64,000 nt of DNA, from positions 248,001 to 312,000 of the forward strand of contig NZ_FQXV01000003.1 of NCBI RefSeq assembly GCF_900130065.1. Reading direction: 5' to 3'. This DNA comes from Sporobacter termitidis DSM 10068 (GTDB lineage: Bacteria > Bacillota > Clostridia > Oscillospirales > Oscillospiraceae). Positions within the stretch are counted from its first letter, which is position 1. Each line of letters begins with the position of its first letter. A program made the position numbers and the translations under genes. Under the pieces are notes generated by a model that saw only the letters and a list, made by a program, of their open reading frames with translations, made no database searches and was not told where the DNA came from. This document shows, piece after piece, positions 1-8,618 of the stretch.

Positions 1-1
1 C

Positions 2-703
2 GAATACGACGGGGAGGCGTCGGCGCTGGCCGCGCGGTTCCTGCTGCGCAGGCTTGGGCGGGAGGATTCCCCGGAGGACCTCCGCGCCCTCGCGGAAGAG
101 GTCTACGGCCTGGTGGGGGAGCATTTGTATGTCAATCTTCTTCGCATCCTCATCGCGCAGCAGCACCCGGCGCAGTTTGCGCAGGGCCTTGATCTGCAAA
201 CAGAATTCCTTATCAGGCAAGGCTGGGCAAAACGCGATACGGAAGCGGGCGGGCTCTTCCGTTACGACCTTGGGACGAAGGCGGCGCTCGTTGGAATCGG
301 GGCGCCGACACATGTCTTTCTGCCGGCCGTGGCAAAGGCTTTGGGGACAGAATATATCCTTCCGGAAAACGCGGAGGTTGCCAATGCGCTCGGCGCTTTG
401 AAGGCGGATATTAACGCCGTCACAAAAGTGGAGATTTCCAAGGCCCTGTCGTCGCAGGGCGAAACATATTACGTCGTACACGCGCCGTCGGGGAGCAGTC
501 GGTTTGACAGTCTCGACGAGGCGCTTGACGCGGCAAAGGCCGCGTCCGAGGAGGCTGCCTTGAAGGAGGCCCGGGCGCGGGGCGCTCTGGGGGAGCTCGC
601 CGTGACCACGTCTGTCGAAAGGCACTCCACCCTGAGCAAGTGGGGTACCAGGGTCGACCTGGGCTGTGCGGCCCTATCCGAGGTAACGGTACGCCTCGGA
701 TAA
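2..703 (+). CDS. Hydantoinase/oxoprolinase family protein, C-terminal part (5' end outside window)
   Basis: About 233 codons of the C-terminal end of an ATP-dependent ring-opening amidase of the HyuA/5-oxoprolinase family; the frame is open from the first base, so the start lies upstream of the window. The recognisable block is GIGAPTHVFLPAVAKALG followed by ENAEVANALGALKADI, the ASKHA-type segment near the C-terminus of HyuA-like proteins (seen; family assignment from general knowledge). The last ~90 residues are Ala/Glu-rich and not diagnostic. HyuA-type proteins usually act with a HyuB partner, which is not visible here and may lie upstream. Substrate (hydantoin, oxoproline, a lactam, or acetone-carboxylase-type chemistry) cannot be told from this fragment. 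It ends 72 bp before a strong bidirectional terminator. Confidence 0.7.
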   Translation, partial: EYDGEASALAARFLLRRLGREDSPEDLRALAEEVYGLVGEHLYVNLLRILIAQQHPAQFAQGLDLQTEFLIRQGWAKRDTEAGGLFRYDLGTKAALVGIGAPTHVFLPAVAKALGTEYILPENAEVANALGALKADINAVTKVEISKALSSQGETYYVVHAPSGSSRFDSLDEALDAAKAASEEAALKEARARGALGELAVTTSVERHSTLSKWGTRVDLGCAALSEVTVRLG

Positions 704-774
704 GCGCCGGAGCAGCAAGGTGCGGCAGACACTAAAGCGGGCATCGCCGGAACCGGCGGGCGTTCGCTCAATTG

Positions 775-816
775 AAAACGGCTGCGGCAACTTGAAGTTG
801 CCGCAGCCGTTTTTTC
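775..816. terminator. Bidirectional rho-independent terminator
   Basis: A 15-bp G/C-rich stem (CGGCTGCGGCAACTT pairing with its reverse complement) is flanked by AAAA on the left and TTTTTT on the right. It lies between two convergent genes, the hydantoinase fragment and the SDR gene, and suits both. Confidence 0.9.
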
Positions 817-845
817 TGGAGGAGGTAGCCGTCAGGCGGGTTTCA

Positions 846-1610
846 TCAGTAAGCTGTCCAGCCGCCGTCAACGGCGATTGCCTGCCCGTTGATATAGGAC
901 GAATCGTCCGAAGCAAGAAAGAGCGCGGCCTGCGCAATTTCGTCCGGTTCTCCGGGGCGATTGATAAGGCCCGTCCCTTTCATCATCCTGTTCATCGCAT
1001 CCATGTTGATTTTCTGCATGAATTCACCGCTGCCGACCTCGGTTGTGATGGACCCGGGGCATATGGCGTTGCACCTGATATTTTTACCGCCATAGTGGAA
1101 CGCCGTGTTTTTTGTCAGGCCCACCAGGCCGTGCTTTGAAGCGGTATAGACAGCACCCGCCCGGCCTCCGAAAAGGCCGCCGACCGAAGCGATGTTGACG
1201 ATAACGCCGCTTCCCTGCTTCTCAAATTCTTTGATCGCCGCTCTCATGGAATAAAAAGGCGCTTCAAGGTTTAATTTCATGACCTTTTCGTAAATATCAT
1301 CGCTGAATTCTCCAACAGGGCTGAAATCGTCCATGATCCCGGCATTATTGACCAGGATATCGAGCCTGCCAAACTGTTTGACAGCTTCCGCTATGATTCC
1401 CTCCGCTTGTTCTTTGACCAGCATGTCCCCGGCAAACGGGGAAATCCGGCCGGGATAGCCCTCGGCTTCTTTCGCCAGCGCCTCCAAACGGTCGGTCCGC
1501 CGGGCCACTGCCAGGACCTTGGCCCCCTGCGCCGCGTACAGCGCCGCGATGGCGCGCCCCATGCCCGAGCTTGCGCCTGTCACAACAGCCGCTTTGTTTT
1601 CCAGTCTCAT
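846..1610 (-). CDS. SDR family NAD(P)-dependent oxidoreductase
   Basis: A 254-residue classical short-chain dehydrogenase/reductase, presumably cytosolic. Visible: glycine-rich cofactor motif TGASSGMG (11-18), NNAG (88-91), Asn114, catalytic Ser142 and YTASK (Tyr155, Lys159), and the C-terminal GQAIAVDGGW typical of FabG/glucose-dehydrogenase-like members. Substrate is not predictable. Length is usual for the family. The start is the ATG after AAGGAGTGATATT. It is divergent from a TetR gene 228 bp away, which may control it. Confidence 0.9.
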   Translation of the reverse strand: MRLENKAAVVTGASSGMGRAIAALYAAQGAKVLAVARRTDRLEALAKEAEGYPGRISPFAGDMLVKEQAEGIIAEAVKQFGRLDILVNNAGIMDDFSPVGEFSDDIYEKVMKLNLEAPFYSMRAAIKEFEKQGSGVIVNIASVGGLFGGRAGAVYTASKHGLVGLTKNTAFHYGGKNIRCNAICPGSITTEVGSGEFMQKINMDAMNRMMKGTGLINRPGEPDEIAQAALFLASDDSSYINGQAIAVDGGWTAY

Positions 1611-1743
1611 AATATCACTCCTTCGTTTAAGTATGGCATCAATCCGATACTTAAATTCTAATTTGAAATACCGCTTTAATCAATACTCACTAATAGTAAT
1701 TTAAGGTTCTGTAAACGGGCCGCAAAATCCGGAATATTTCGGA

Positions 1744-1823
1744 TTGACAACGGCTGGCCGCTATGTTAAGATTTACGCGACCATTATCATATAACAGTCG
1801 CTTAAATTTTATCAAATGGTCGC
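1744..1823 (+). promoter_or_regulatory. SigA-type promoter with inverted repeat in front of tetR
   Basis: TTGACA (1744-1749), a 17-bp spacer and TAAGAT (1767-1772) form a good promoter reading into the TetR gene. Immediately downstream lie GCGACCATT (1777-1785) and its exact reverse complement AATGGTCGC (1815-1823), 29 bp apart. The repeat sits at and after the expected start of transcription, which suits an autoregulatory TetR operator; that role is inferred. Confidence 0.6.
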
Positions 1824-1838
1824 TGCGAGGTGGTATCC

Positions 1839-2429
1839 ATGTCTCCTAAAATCTTTGACTTGGAAGAAAGGGAGAATACAAAAATCCGGATGCTGGAAGA
1901 AGGCTTTTCGCTGATCAAGCGGCACGGAATGACGCACGCCTCCGTTGAAAAGATCACAAAAGCCGTGGGACTTGGAAAAAGTACCTTTTATAACTTCTTC
2001 CCGTCCAAGGAAGCGTTTGTATATGAAATCATCCGGTATCAGCGGGACAGGGCCAAACAGCTCTTTATCGATATTCTGGACGGCCGCGAGAAAATGTCCG
2101 TTAACGAAGCCAAGGGTTTTTTGAAAAATATTATTTTCAGCCGGGACAGCATTTACCGCTATCTCACCACTGAGGACGAGAACAAGCTCAAAGCCGCGCT
2201 GCCGTCATGCGGGGTCAATGCGGAGGTTGAGACAGGGGTTATGGATACCCTGTTTACCCATATGGACGGCGTACGGGCCGATATCGACTACCGGGTGGTC
2301 GCCAACCTGATCAAAATCATGGCGCTTGCGATGATGGGGAAGGATGAACTCCATCAGGACGCCCTGGAAAAGACGCTCGAAAAAATCTACGAGCTGGTAT
2401 TTTCCTGTATTTTTGAAAAGAGCGGATAA
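1839..2429 (+). CDS. TetR/AcrR family transcriptional regulator
   Basis: A 196-residue one-component repressor with an N-terminal helix-turn-helix: SVEKITKAVGLGKSTFYNFF is the recognition region, followed by the usual PSKEAFVYEII. The C-terminal ligand domain is not assignable. I chose the ATG at 1839 (AGGTGG five bases upstream) over the in-frame GTG at 1830, which overlaps that ribosome binding site. It lies between a divergent SDR gene and, 75 bp downstream, a pair of ABC transporter genes with a separate iron-box-like site in the gap. It could regulate either side. Confidence 0.85.
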   Translation: MSPKIFDLEERENTKIRMLEEGFSLIKRHGMTHASVEKITKAVGLGKSTFYNFFPSKEAFVYEIIRYQRDRAKQLFIDILDGREKMSVNEAKGFLKNIIFSRDSIYRYLTTEDENKLKAALPSCGVNAEVETGVMDTLFTHMDGVRADIDYRVVANLIKIMALAMMGKDELHQDALEKTLEKIYELVFSCIFEKSG

Positions 2430-2452
2430 AGGGCGTTTTTTATTGCGCAATA

Positions 2453-2468
2453 GTTAGGCTATTCTAAC
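2453..2468. promoter_or_regulatory. Iron-box-like operator A (GTTAG-N6-CTAAC)
   Basis: GTTAGGCTATTCTAAC, 36 bp before the start of the first ABC transporter gene. It is one of six sites of the same form in this window, and resembles the DtxR/IdeR core TTAG...CTAA. Confidence 0.65.
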
Positions 2469-2504
2469 AAATGGAAGCAAACCGATTTCAGGAAAGGAGC
2501 AATC

Positions 2505-4316
2505 ATGAAGCAAAGAACCAAATCTGCAAAAGCAAAAACCGGCGTGGCGCGTCTGCTGGAGCTCGCCGGGACGAAAAAGAAAAAGCTGATCGCCGCGTGT
2601 GTGCTTTCGGTGCTGTCGTCCGCGGCAAGGATGGCGATGTTTTTCACTATTTACGGTGTGGTGCAGGAACTGCTTGTACACTATGTGACGCCCTTGGAGA
2701 TTGACGCCGGGCGGGTCTATACGCTTGTGGCGGTCACCTTCGGCGCGGCGCTCGTCTACGGTGTGTGCGCGTTCATATCCTCTGCTCTGGCCCACGGCGC
2801 GGCCTATGACGTCATCTATGCGCTGCGGATACATATCATGAACAAGCTCGGGCGCATCCCGTCGGGCTTTTTCACCGGCACCACTCAGGGCGCGGTCAAA
2901 AAGGTGATTTCGGACGACGTGGAGCAGATCGAGGTGTTCGTGGCCCATCATATCGCGGACATCGCCGCCGCGATCGCCACCCCGCTGTTCACGCTGCTTT
3001 ACCTGTTCATCATGGACTGGCGTCTGGCGCTCGTGACGCTGATCCCCATCTTTATCTCCCTGTTTATTCTGGGCAGCGGCCTGAAAAATCCGAAGGGCGC
3101 ACAGACGCAGATCGATATGCATGACACGAAAGAGCGGATGGAGGGCACCATTGTGGAATATATCCATGGGATGCCCGTGGTCAAGATATTCAACCGCACT
3201 CTCAGCGCCTTTCGGCGTTTTGAGGACAGCATATCGGATTACGTGAAGAGCGTTGAGCGTACGGCCTATCATTTTGAGGCCAAAATGGGCGCGTACTATG
3301 CCTTTTTCGGCGCGCAGCTGCTGTTCCTCATTCCGGCGGGCCTGCTGATTGCCCCGAGGGCCGCCTCCTATGCGGACTTTCTGCCCGTTCTGCTGCTGTT
3401 CTTCCTTGTGGGCGGCGGCCTCAAGGAGCCTATGGAAAATATGATGAGCATGGTGCTGCACAGCAAACGGATTTCCGAGGGCGTGGCGCGCATCGACCGG
3501 ATACTGCGCCAGCCGGAGTTGGAAACGACGGGCGACGCCGCCCCCTCGGCCTATGACGTCGTCTTTGAAAACGTCTCCTTTTCCTACGGCGCGGACGATA
3601 CGCAGGCGGTAAAGAACCTGAGCCTGAAGCTCGACCAGGGCAGCATCAACGGACTGGTGGGACCCTCTGGCGGGGGCAAATCCACTGTGGCGCAGCTTTT
3701 GCTGCGGTTCTATGAGCCGCAGGAGGGCCGCATCAAAATCGGCGGGGTGGATATCCGCGATATCCCGCCCGAAAAGCTGACCACCCTCGTATCGTACGTC
3801 TTCCAGGATTCCTTTCTGTTCCATGACACGGTGGAAAATAATATCCGCATGGGCAATAAAGAGGCTCCCCGTGAGGCGGTGGTGCAGGCGGCCATGGGGG
3901 CCAACATCCATGACGTGATCGTGGCGCTCCCAAAGGGCTATGACACAGTGATCGGCGAGGCAGACGCCTATCTTTCCGGGGGCGAGAGGCAGCGCATTGC
4001 CATTGCGCGCATTTTCCTGAAGAACACCCCCATTGTAATTCTGGACGAAGCGACCGCATACGCCGACGCGGAAAATGAGAGCAAAATACAGCAGGCCTTC
4101 GCCCGGCTTGCCGCAAATAAAACCGTGCTTGTGATCGCCCACCGCATCCGCTCCATCCAAAATGCCAATCAGATACTCGTGCTGAAGCAGGGCCAGTTGC
4201 TTGGCGCCGGCACCCATGAGACGCTGCTGGCCGGATTCGGTCTGTACAGCGACATGGTGGACGCCAACGAACGGCGTGACCGCTGGACGATCCGGAAAGG
4301 CGCGGTAACGGTATGA
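2505..4316 (+). CDS. ABC transporter, fused permease/ATPase (IrtA/YbtP-like half)
   Basis: A 603-residue half-transporter: six predicted membrane segments in the first ~330 residues, then a nucleotide-binding domain with Walker A GPSGGGKST (about 385), Q-loop YVFQDSFLF, signature YLSGGERQR (about 489), Walker B IVILDEAT and switch region VIAHR. The exporter fold with a partner of the same type immediately downstream matches IrtAB/YbtPQ-type siderophore importers as well as drug exporters; substrate is inferred only. ATG start follows GGAGCAATC. Its stop overlaps the next start (ATGA), so the two are translationally coupled. The iron-box-like site upstream points to metal or metal-chelate transport. 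Confidence 0.85.
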   Translation: MKQRTKSAKAKTGVARLLELAGTKKKKLIAACVLSVLSSAARMAMFFTIYGVVQELLVHYVTPLEIDAGRVYTLVAVTFGAALVYGVCAFISSALAHGAAYDVIYALRIHIMNKLGRIPSGFFTGTTQGAVKKVISDDVEQIEVFVAHHIADIAAAIATPLFTLLYLFIMDWRLALVTLIPIFISLFILGSGLKNPKGAQTQIDMHDTKERMEGTIVEYIHGMPVVKIFNRTLSAFRRFEDSISDYVKSVERTAYHFEAKMGAYYAFFGAQLLFLIPAGLLIAPRAASYADFLPVLLLFFLVGGGLKEPMENMMSMVLHSKRISEGVARIDRILRQPELETTGDAAPSAYDVVFENVSFSYGADDTQAVKNLSLKLDQGSINGLVGPSGGGKSTVAQLLLRFYEPQEGRIKIGGVDIRDIPPEKLTTLVSYVFQDSFLFHDTVENNIRMGNKEAPREAVVQAAMGANIHDVIVALPKGYDTVIGEADAYLSGGERQRIAIARIFLKNTPIVILDEATAYADAENESKIQQAFARLAANKTVLVIAHRIRSIQNANQILVLKQGQLLGAGTHETLLAGFGLYSDMVDANERRDRWTIRKGAVTV

Positions 4317-6064
4317 GGAAATTCAAAAAATGGTTCCGGCTCGTCACGTTCGGAGAGACGAAAAAATACGTGCGTCTTTTTCTTTGGAACTTTTTAGACA
4401 GCTTCGTGATGGCCCTGCCGTACGGGGTCATGCTCGCGGCTATTTATCTGCTCCTGATTCCCCTTGCGGCGCCCGCCGCCCCGCTTCCGCTCAGCCGCCT
4501 CTGGATTCTGTGCGGCGTGCTTCTGGGGCAGACCGTCGTGTATTTCTTTATTCGCAGGCGCACCTATATCAACATTTGCGTGGGGTTTGCCCAGACAAGC
4601 AAAAACGCCCGCATTTCCATGGGCGAGCATTTGCGAAAACTGTCCATGGGCTTTTACAGCCGGCGGGACGCCGGCGACCTCTCCACGGTCCTGCTGCGGG
4701 ACTATACCGAGGTGGAAAATCTGGCGTCCAGCCTGATCCCGCAGATTTCCGTTATTCTGGTGCGGCTCGCACTCTCCTTTATTGTGCTCTCCGCCTTCGA
4801 TTGGCGCATGATGCTGGCGGTCATTTCAGTAATTCCGCTGTCGCTGCCCTTTGCCTTCGTCAGCTACCGGCGCATGGGCAAGGTCAGCGGCGCGCTTCTT
4901 GCGGCCCAGCAGCAGGCCGCGTCCGGTATTCTGGAATATGTGGGGGGTATTCAGACGCTCAGGGCCTTTAACCAGTCGGGAGAGCATTTTGAAACGCTGA
5001 GACGCTCCTTCGACGATCAGCGCAAGCACTCGGTGGGTATGGAGCTGGCGGCGGCCCCTATCGGCATGCTCGGGCGCTTTGTCCTGAGCTGCGGCATCGG
5101 CGTGGTGATGCTGTGCGGCGCGCTGCTGCTGACGCGAGGGGCACTGCCGCCCTTCTACTACCTTGCTTTTCTGCTACTTTCCCTCAACATCTACGAGCCG
5201 GTGATGACGGTGTTTGCCTTTATCGCGGATTATGCCCGCACCAACCGCTCCGCCCAGCGGATTGACGAGCTGAACCGCGAGCAGCCGCTCCGGGAGCCTG
5301 AAGCCGGCGAACAGCCCGACGGGACGGAGATCGCGTTTAAAAACGTTTCCTTCAGCTACGGCGACAAGGAGGTCCTGAGCAATATTTCGCTGCGTATCCC
5401 CGCCAAAAGCCTCACGGCGCTGGTCGGCCCCTCCGGCTCAGGCAAATCGACCATCACCCGGCTGGTCGCGCGGTTCTGGGACGCCACTCAGGGAGAGATC
5501 ACTCTGGGCGGCGTGCCGCTGAAGGAGATGAAAACCGACGAGCTGCTGTCCAGGATCAGCATGGTATTTCAGGATGTGTACCTGTTCCATGATACCATCG
5601 AAGCGAATATCCGCATGGGGAAGCCGGACGCCACGACGGAGGAGATCGTCGCGGCCGCAAGGACGGCGGCATGCCACGACTTCATCTCGGCCCTGCCCGA
5701 CGGCTATGCTACCATCGTCGGCGAGGGCGGTTCCACCCTTTCCGGCGGCGAAAAGCAGCGGATTTCCATTGCAAGGGCGCTGCTGAAAAACGCGCCCATT
5801 GTATTGCTCGATGAGGCGACGGCCTCCCTCGACCCGGAAAACGAGGTGCTCATCCAGCAGGCCATCAGCGCGCTGGCGGAGGACAAAACGGTCATCGTGA
5901 TCGCGCACCGGCTGCAGTCCGTCAGCAACGCCGACCAGATCATCGTGCTGGACAGCGGCCGCATCGCGCAAGCCGGTCGGCATGAAGAGCTGATAGAACA
6001 GGAAGGCATCTACCAAAAGCTGTGGCTGGAGCAGCAAAGGGCCGGGAACTGGCGCATGGTATAA
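4313..6064 (+). CDS. ABC transporter, fused permease/ATPase (IrtB/YbtQ-like half)
   Basis: A 583-residue partner of the preceding half-transporter. It has a membrane domain of about 320 residues and a nucleotide-binding domain with Walker A GPSGSGKST (about 373), Q-loop MVFQDVYLFHD, signature TLSGGEKQR (about 476), Walker B IVLLDEATASLD and VIAHRLQS. Both halves of the dimer appear to keep complete ATPase motifs, apart from IARIFLK and EATAYAD variation in the first. The layout TetR - iron box - two half-transporters is repeated at 38.9-46 kb, where the homologous pair sits behind an ECF module. Confidence 0.85.
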   Translation: MRKFKKWFRLVTFGETKKYVRLFLWNFLDSFVMALPYGVMLAAIYLLLIPLAAPAAPLPLSRLWILCGVLLGQTVVYFFIRRRTYINICVGFAQTSKNARISMGEHLRKLSMGFYSRRDAGDLSTVLLRDYTEVENLASSLIPQISVILVRLALSFIVLSAFDWRMMLAVISVIPLSLPFAFVSYRRMGKVSGALLAAQQQAASGILEYVGGIQTLRAFNQSGEHFETLRRSFDDQRKHSVGMELAAAPIGMLGRFVLSCGIGVVMLCGALLLTRGALPPFYYLAFLLLSLNIYEPVMTVFAFIADYARTNRSAQRIDELNREQPLREPEAGEQPDGTEIAFKNVSFSYGDKEVLSNISLRIPAKSLTALVGPSGSGKSTITRLVARFWDATQGEITLGGVPLKEMKTDELLSRISMVFQDVYLFHDTIEANIRMGKPDATTEEIVAAARTAACHDFISALPDGYATIVGEGGSTLSGGEKQRISIARALLKNAPIVLLDEATASLDPENEVLIQQAISALAEDKTVIVIAHRLQSVSNADQIIVLDSGRIAQAGRHEELIEQEGIYQKLWLEQQRAGNWRMV

Positions 6065-6236
6065 GCGGATAAGAAAATGAGGGCGCCCACGGCACGCTTC
6101 GCCGGCATAAAGCGCACTATGGACGCCTTTTTTCTCAGGTATGTTTAATAATATAACGCAACCTCCCGCCGCTTCTTTTCAAGAGGACGGGAGGTCGCTT
6201 CCATATATCCATTATCTCTATATTGAAATTCGCAAA
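6065..6236. other. Intergenic region between convergent genes with weak hairpins
   Basis: The gap holds a short inverted repeat, ACCTCCCG (6161-6168) with CGGGAGGT (6188-6195), and a run of Ts after GGACGCC near 6127-6133. Either could help terminate the ABC operon or the hydrolase gene on the other strand, but neither is a textbook terminator. Confidence 0.3.
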
Positions 6237-7151
6237 TCAGACGGAGCGGATTATTTCATAGATATCTTGTCGCGTTTGCTTACCCTCTCTGGTAAAGCCC
6301 AGCATCGGCCAGCAGTGCATCATATTTTCTCCGATATGAATATGTACTCTGGCCCTCCCTTCCCCTGCCGCTTGTTCCACATCCGGGATATAGGCATAAA
6401 ACAGCTCGCAGCCGCCAAAATATACATCCATTTCAGGCAACCCGTTCCAAGAGGCGTCAAATGCACGCAGCAGATAAGCGCTGTCCTCATCCACGAGAAC
6501 CCGATGGATGTTTTTGCAGAACATTACCGGGATCATCGTGTCCTTTTTCCCCTGCCGTCTCATTCTCTCGGTTTGGGCCTCATTTGGAGGCATCTGTAAT
6601 CCCGGGGACAGCATAATCAATCTAGCCGGGAACGGTACGGATAACTTCTCATGGCGAATATACAAACACAACGTCAAACAAAAAGCGGCCCCCGAAGAAT
6701 TCCCCATAAACACGATCTTATGAGGCTCGTAATGCAGCAATATTTCCTGATAGACATCGGTCACGCTTTTTACAGTGTCTTTTAGCTTATATTTAGGCGC
6801 TAAAGGATATATCGGTAAATAAACCTCCGCCCCTGTACGTTCCGCAATTTCCCCCGCCAACGAAAAATCCCCTTGGTCGGGCGGCATGAAGTAACCGCCA
6901 CCGAAAAACAATAATACTGCTTTTCCCGCCATATTATTTTTAGCCCTGACAATATAGCATGGCTGCCCTCCGAGTATTTTCTCTTGATATTCATATTTTT
7001 TTCTCAGCTTCCGAGCGGGACTTTTGACATTTTGACGCTTTCCGAAGTTTCTGACCATCTTGTCAAAAGCTGTGCCCTCTTTTCCCAAAAGCCACTTCAT
7101 CTGGAATACATGCAATCCCGCATTGCAAGCGGCATATAAAAAGCTTGCCAT
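6237..7151 (-). CDS. Alpha/beta hydrolase (HSL-like esterase/lipase)
   Basis: A 304-residue alpha/beta hydrolase. The nucleophile elbow is GNSSG (Ser152), the oxyanion region is LLFFGGGYF (about 81-88), and a candidate catalytic His lies in ENMMHCWPM near the C-terminus. In the hormone-sensitive-lipase family the oxyanion motif normally reads HGGG; here the His is Phe. The first ~60 residues are basic, begin with a hydrophobic patch, and may associate with the membrane. Start: ATG after a G-rich box (GGGGGCCTCGTTAC). The gene is A/T-richer than its neighbours. It is divergent from the MarR-suf operon. Confidence 0.8.
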   Translation of the reverse strand: MASFLYAACNAGLHVFQMKWLLGKEGTAFDKMVRNFGKRQNVKSPARKLRKKYEYQEKILGGQPCYIVRAKNNMAGKAVLLFFGGGYFMPPDQGDFSLAGEIAERTGAEVYLPIYPLAPKYKLKDTVKSVTDVYQEILLHYEPHKIVFMGNSSGAAFCLTLCLYIRHEKLSVPFPARLIMLSPGLQMPPNEAQTERMRRQGKKDTMIPVMFCKNIHRVLVDEDSAYLLRAFDASWNGLPEMDVYFGGCELFYAYIPDVEQAAGEGRARVHIHIGENMMHCWPMLGFTREGKQTRQDIYEIIRSV

Positions 7152-7265
7152 GTAACGAGGCCCCCTTTCCTGTTGAGCAAAACAACTCTATCAAAATATT
7201 GTCTGCGACGGCGTTTATATTTTCCAGCGCCTGCGGAATATTCTATGCCGTGCCGGGATTATTGT

Positions 7266-7325
7266 AAAGTCAATATTTTTTAGTAGCTAAATAATATTGA
7301 CTTTTTTGTTTAGCTGCTATAAAAT
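7266..7325 (+). promoter_or_regulatory. Promoter and perfect inverted repeat upstream of marR-suf
   Basis: AAAGTCAATATT (7266-7277) and its exact reverse complement AATATTGACTTT (7293-7304) are separated by 15 bp. The right arm contains TTGACT (7298-7303), which with TAAAAT (7320-7325) 16 bp on forms a plausible promoter, so a protein bound to the repeat would cover the -35 element. A second, imperfect repeat (TAGTAGCTAAA and TTTAGCTGCTA) is interleaved. The site is probably bound by the MarR protein encoded just downstream (inference). Confidence 0.65.
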
Positions 7326-7344
7326 ATTCCTGGGTGAGGCATGA

Positions 7345-7878
7345 ATGACTAAAAAAGAGAGCTTGGTAAAAAAGCTGTATCAGGCCCTGAACATCATGAT
7401 CTGCGATTCGAAAATTGCCAGAAGCTACGGGACGGAACACAAGCTGACCTATTCGGACATCAACCTGCTAAGGTGCGTGCAGCACAACGAGAACGCCAAG
7501 GCCAGCGAGGTGTCGCAATACCTGGGCATCACAAACGGCGCGGTGGCACAGCTTGCCAAAAAGCTCGAGGACAAGGGGTATCTGGAACCATATCGGATCA
7601 CAGGGAACAAAAAGGAAGTGTATTACAGGCTGACGGCCGGCGGCGAAACGGCCTGCCGGGGCTATGACGAGCATTACGGGAAAATAAAATCCGCCATCGA
7701 GGGCTATATTGACACATTAGACGACGACAATGTCGAAAAAATTATCGGACTGTTTGACGCAATGGCCAGCTGCGCCGCCGTTCACGAGCATTGCTCGATC
7801 AAGCATGCCGCGGGCAAGGCCGGATATTCTCAACAGTCAGCAATAAAGAGGTGCGAAAAATGCCAAAGAATCTACTGA
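7345..7878 (+). CDS. MarR family regulator with C-terminal cysteine cluster, first gene of the suf operon
   Basis: A 177-residue winged-helix regulator. The MarR core is visible in SDINLLRCVQHN, the recognition region ASEVSQYLGITNGAVAQLAK and the wing around YRITGNKKEVYYRLT. The last 35 residues carry Cys143, Cys150, Cys170 and Cys173 (the last two as CEKC), an extension not usual for MarR. Start: ATG at 7345 behind GGGTGAGG. The 3' end overlaps sufC by 19 bases, so the regulator is the first gene of the suf operon, a place held by SufR or IscR in other bacteria. The cysteines could bind an Fe-S cluster that reports on assembly demand (inference). Confidence 0.85.
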   Translation: MTKKESLVKKLYQALNIMICDSKIARSYGTEHKLTYSDINLLRCVQHNENAKASEVSQYLGITNGAVAQLAKKLEDKGYLEPYRITGNKKEVYYRLTAGGETACRGYDEHYGKIKSAIEGYIDTLDDDNVEKIIGLFDAMASCAAVHEHCSIKHAAGKAGYSQQSAIKRCEKCQRIY

Positions 7879-8600
7879 GTGTAAGGAACCTGTGCGCGTC
7901 CGTCGACGGGCGGCGCATATTGAACGGGGCCGAGCTTGAAATAAACGCGGGAGAGGTCCACGTGCTCATGGGCCCCAACGGCGCGGGAAAATCCACGCTG
8001 GCAAACGTCGTGATGGGCGACCCGCGCTACAGCGTGGACGAAGGGCGCGTCTTTTTTGAGGGCGCGGACATCACGGAAGAAAAACCGGACGCCCGCGCGA
8101 GGCGGGGCATGTTCCTTTCCTTTCAGGCCCCGGAGGAGATTCCCGGGATCACAGTGGAGAACTTCCTGCGCGCGGCGAAGTCGGCGTACACCGGAGAAGA
8201 CGTGAAGCTCCTCCCCTTCCGAAAGGAACTCCGGGCCAGGATGGAGGAGCTGGGGATGGATGCCTCCTATGCGTCCAGATACCTGAACGTGGGGTTCTCG
8301 GGCGGAGAGAAAAAGAAGAACGAAATCCTGCAGATGGCGGTGCTGAACCCGAAGCTGGCGATCCTGGACGAAACGGATTCGGGGCTCGATATCGACGCGG
8401 TCAAGACGATCTCCGAGAGTATACACCGCCACAAAAACGAGGAAAACGCGATTGTCATCATCACACATATCACGAGGATTCTGCAAAAGCTCCCCGTGGA
8501 TTATGTCCATATCATGGCGGACGGGCGCATCGTCAAAACCTCCGACGCGTCCGTGATCGAAAAAATCAACCGGGACGGCTTCGCTTCGGTCCTTGGGTAA
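7860..8600 (+). CDS. sufC: Fe-S cluster assembly ATPase SufC
   Basis: A 246-residue ABC-type ATPase of the SufBC2D scaffold. Walker A GPNGAGKST, the SufC-specific FLSFQAPEEIPGI segment, signature FSGGEKKKNEILQM and Walker B LAILDETDSGLDIDAV are all present. It powers cluster assembly on SufB/SufD in the cytosol. I placed the start at ATG 7860 (MPKNLLSV) because AGAGGTG precedes it and the alignable part of SufC begins there, although the frame stays open upstream inside the MarR gene. Confidence 0.97.
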   Translation: MPKNLLSVRNLCASVDGRRILNGAELEINAGEVHVLMGPNGAGKSTLANVVMGDPRYSVDEGRVFFEGADITEEKPDARARRGMFLSFQAPEEIPGITVENFLRAAKSAYTGEDVKLLPFRKELRARMEELGMDASYASRYLNVGFSGGEKKKNEILQMAVLNPKLAILDETDSGLDIDAVKTISESIHRHKNEENAIVIITHITRILQKLPVDYVHIMADGRIVKTSDASVIEKINRDGFASVLG

Positions 8601-8618
8601 TACGGGGTGAAAACGATA

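Noticed and set aside
2454-4217. Long open frame of 587 codons on the minus strand opposite the first ABC transporter gene
   Set aside because: It has no recognisable domain, no ribosome binding site, and amino acid content typical of an antisense shadow in GC-rich DNA. The plus-strand gene has all ABC motifs.
7266-7304. Repeat upstream of marR-suf as a seventh iron box
   Set aside because: It contains TTAG-TAG-CTAA with a 3-bp gap, not the 6-bp gap of the other six, and the dominant repeat is a different sequence.
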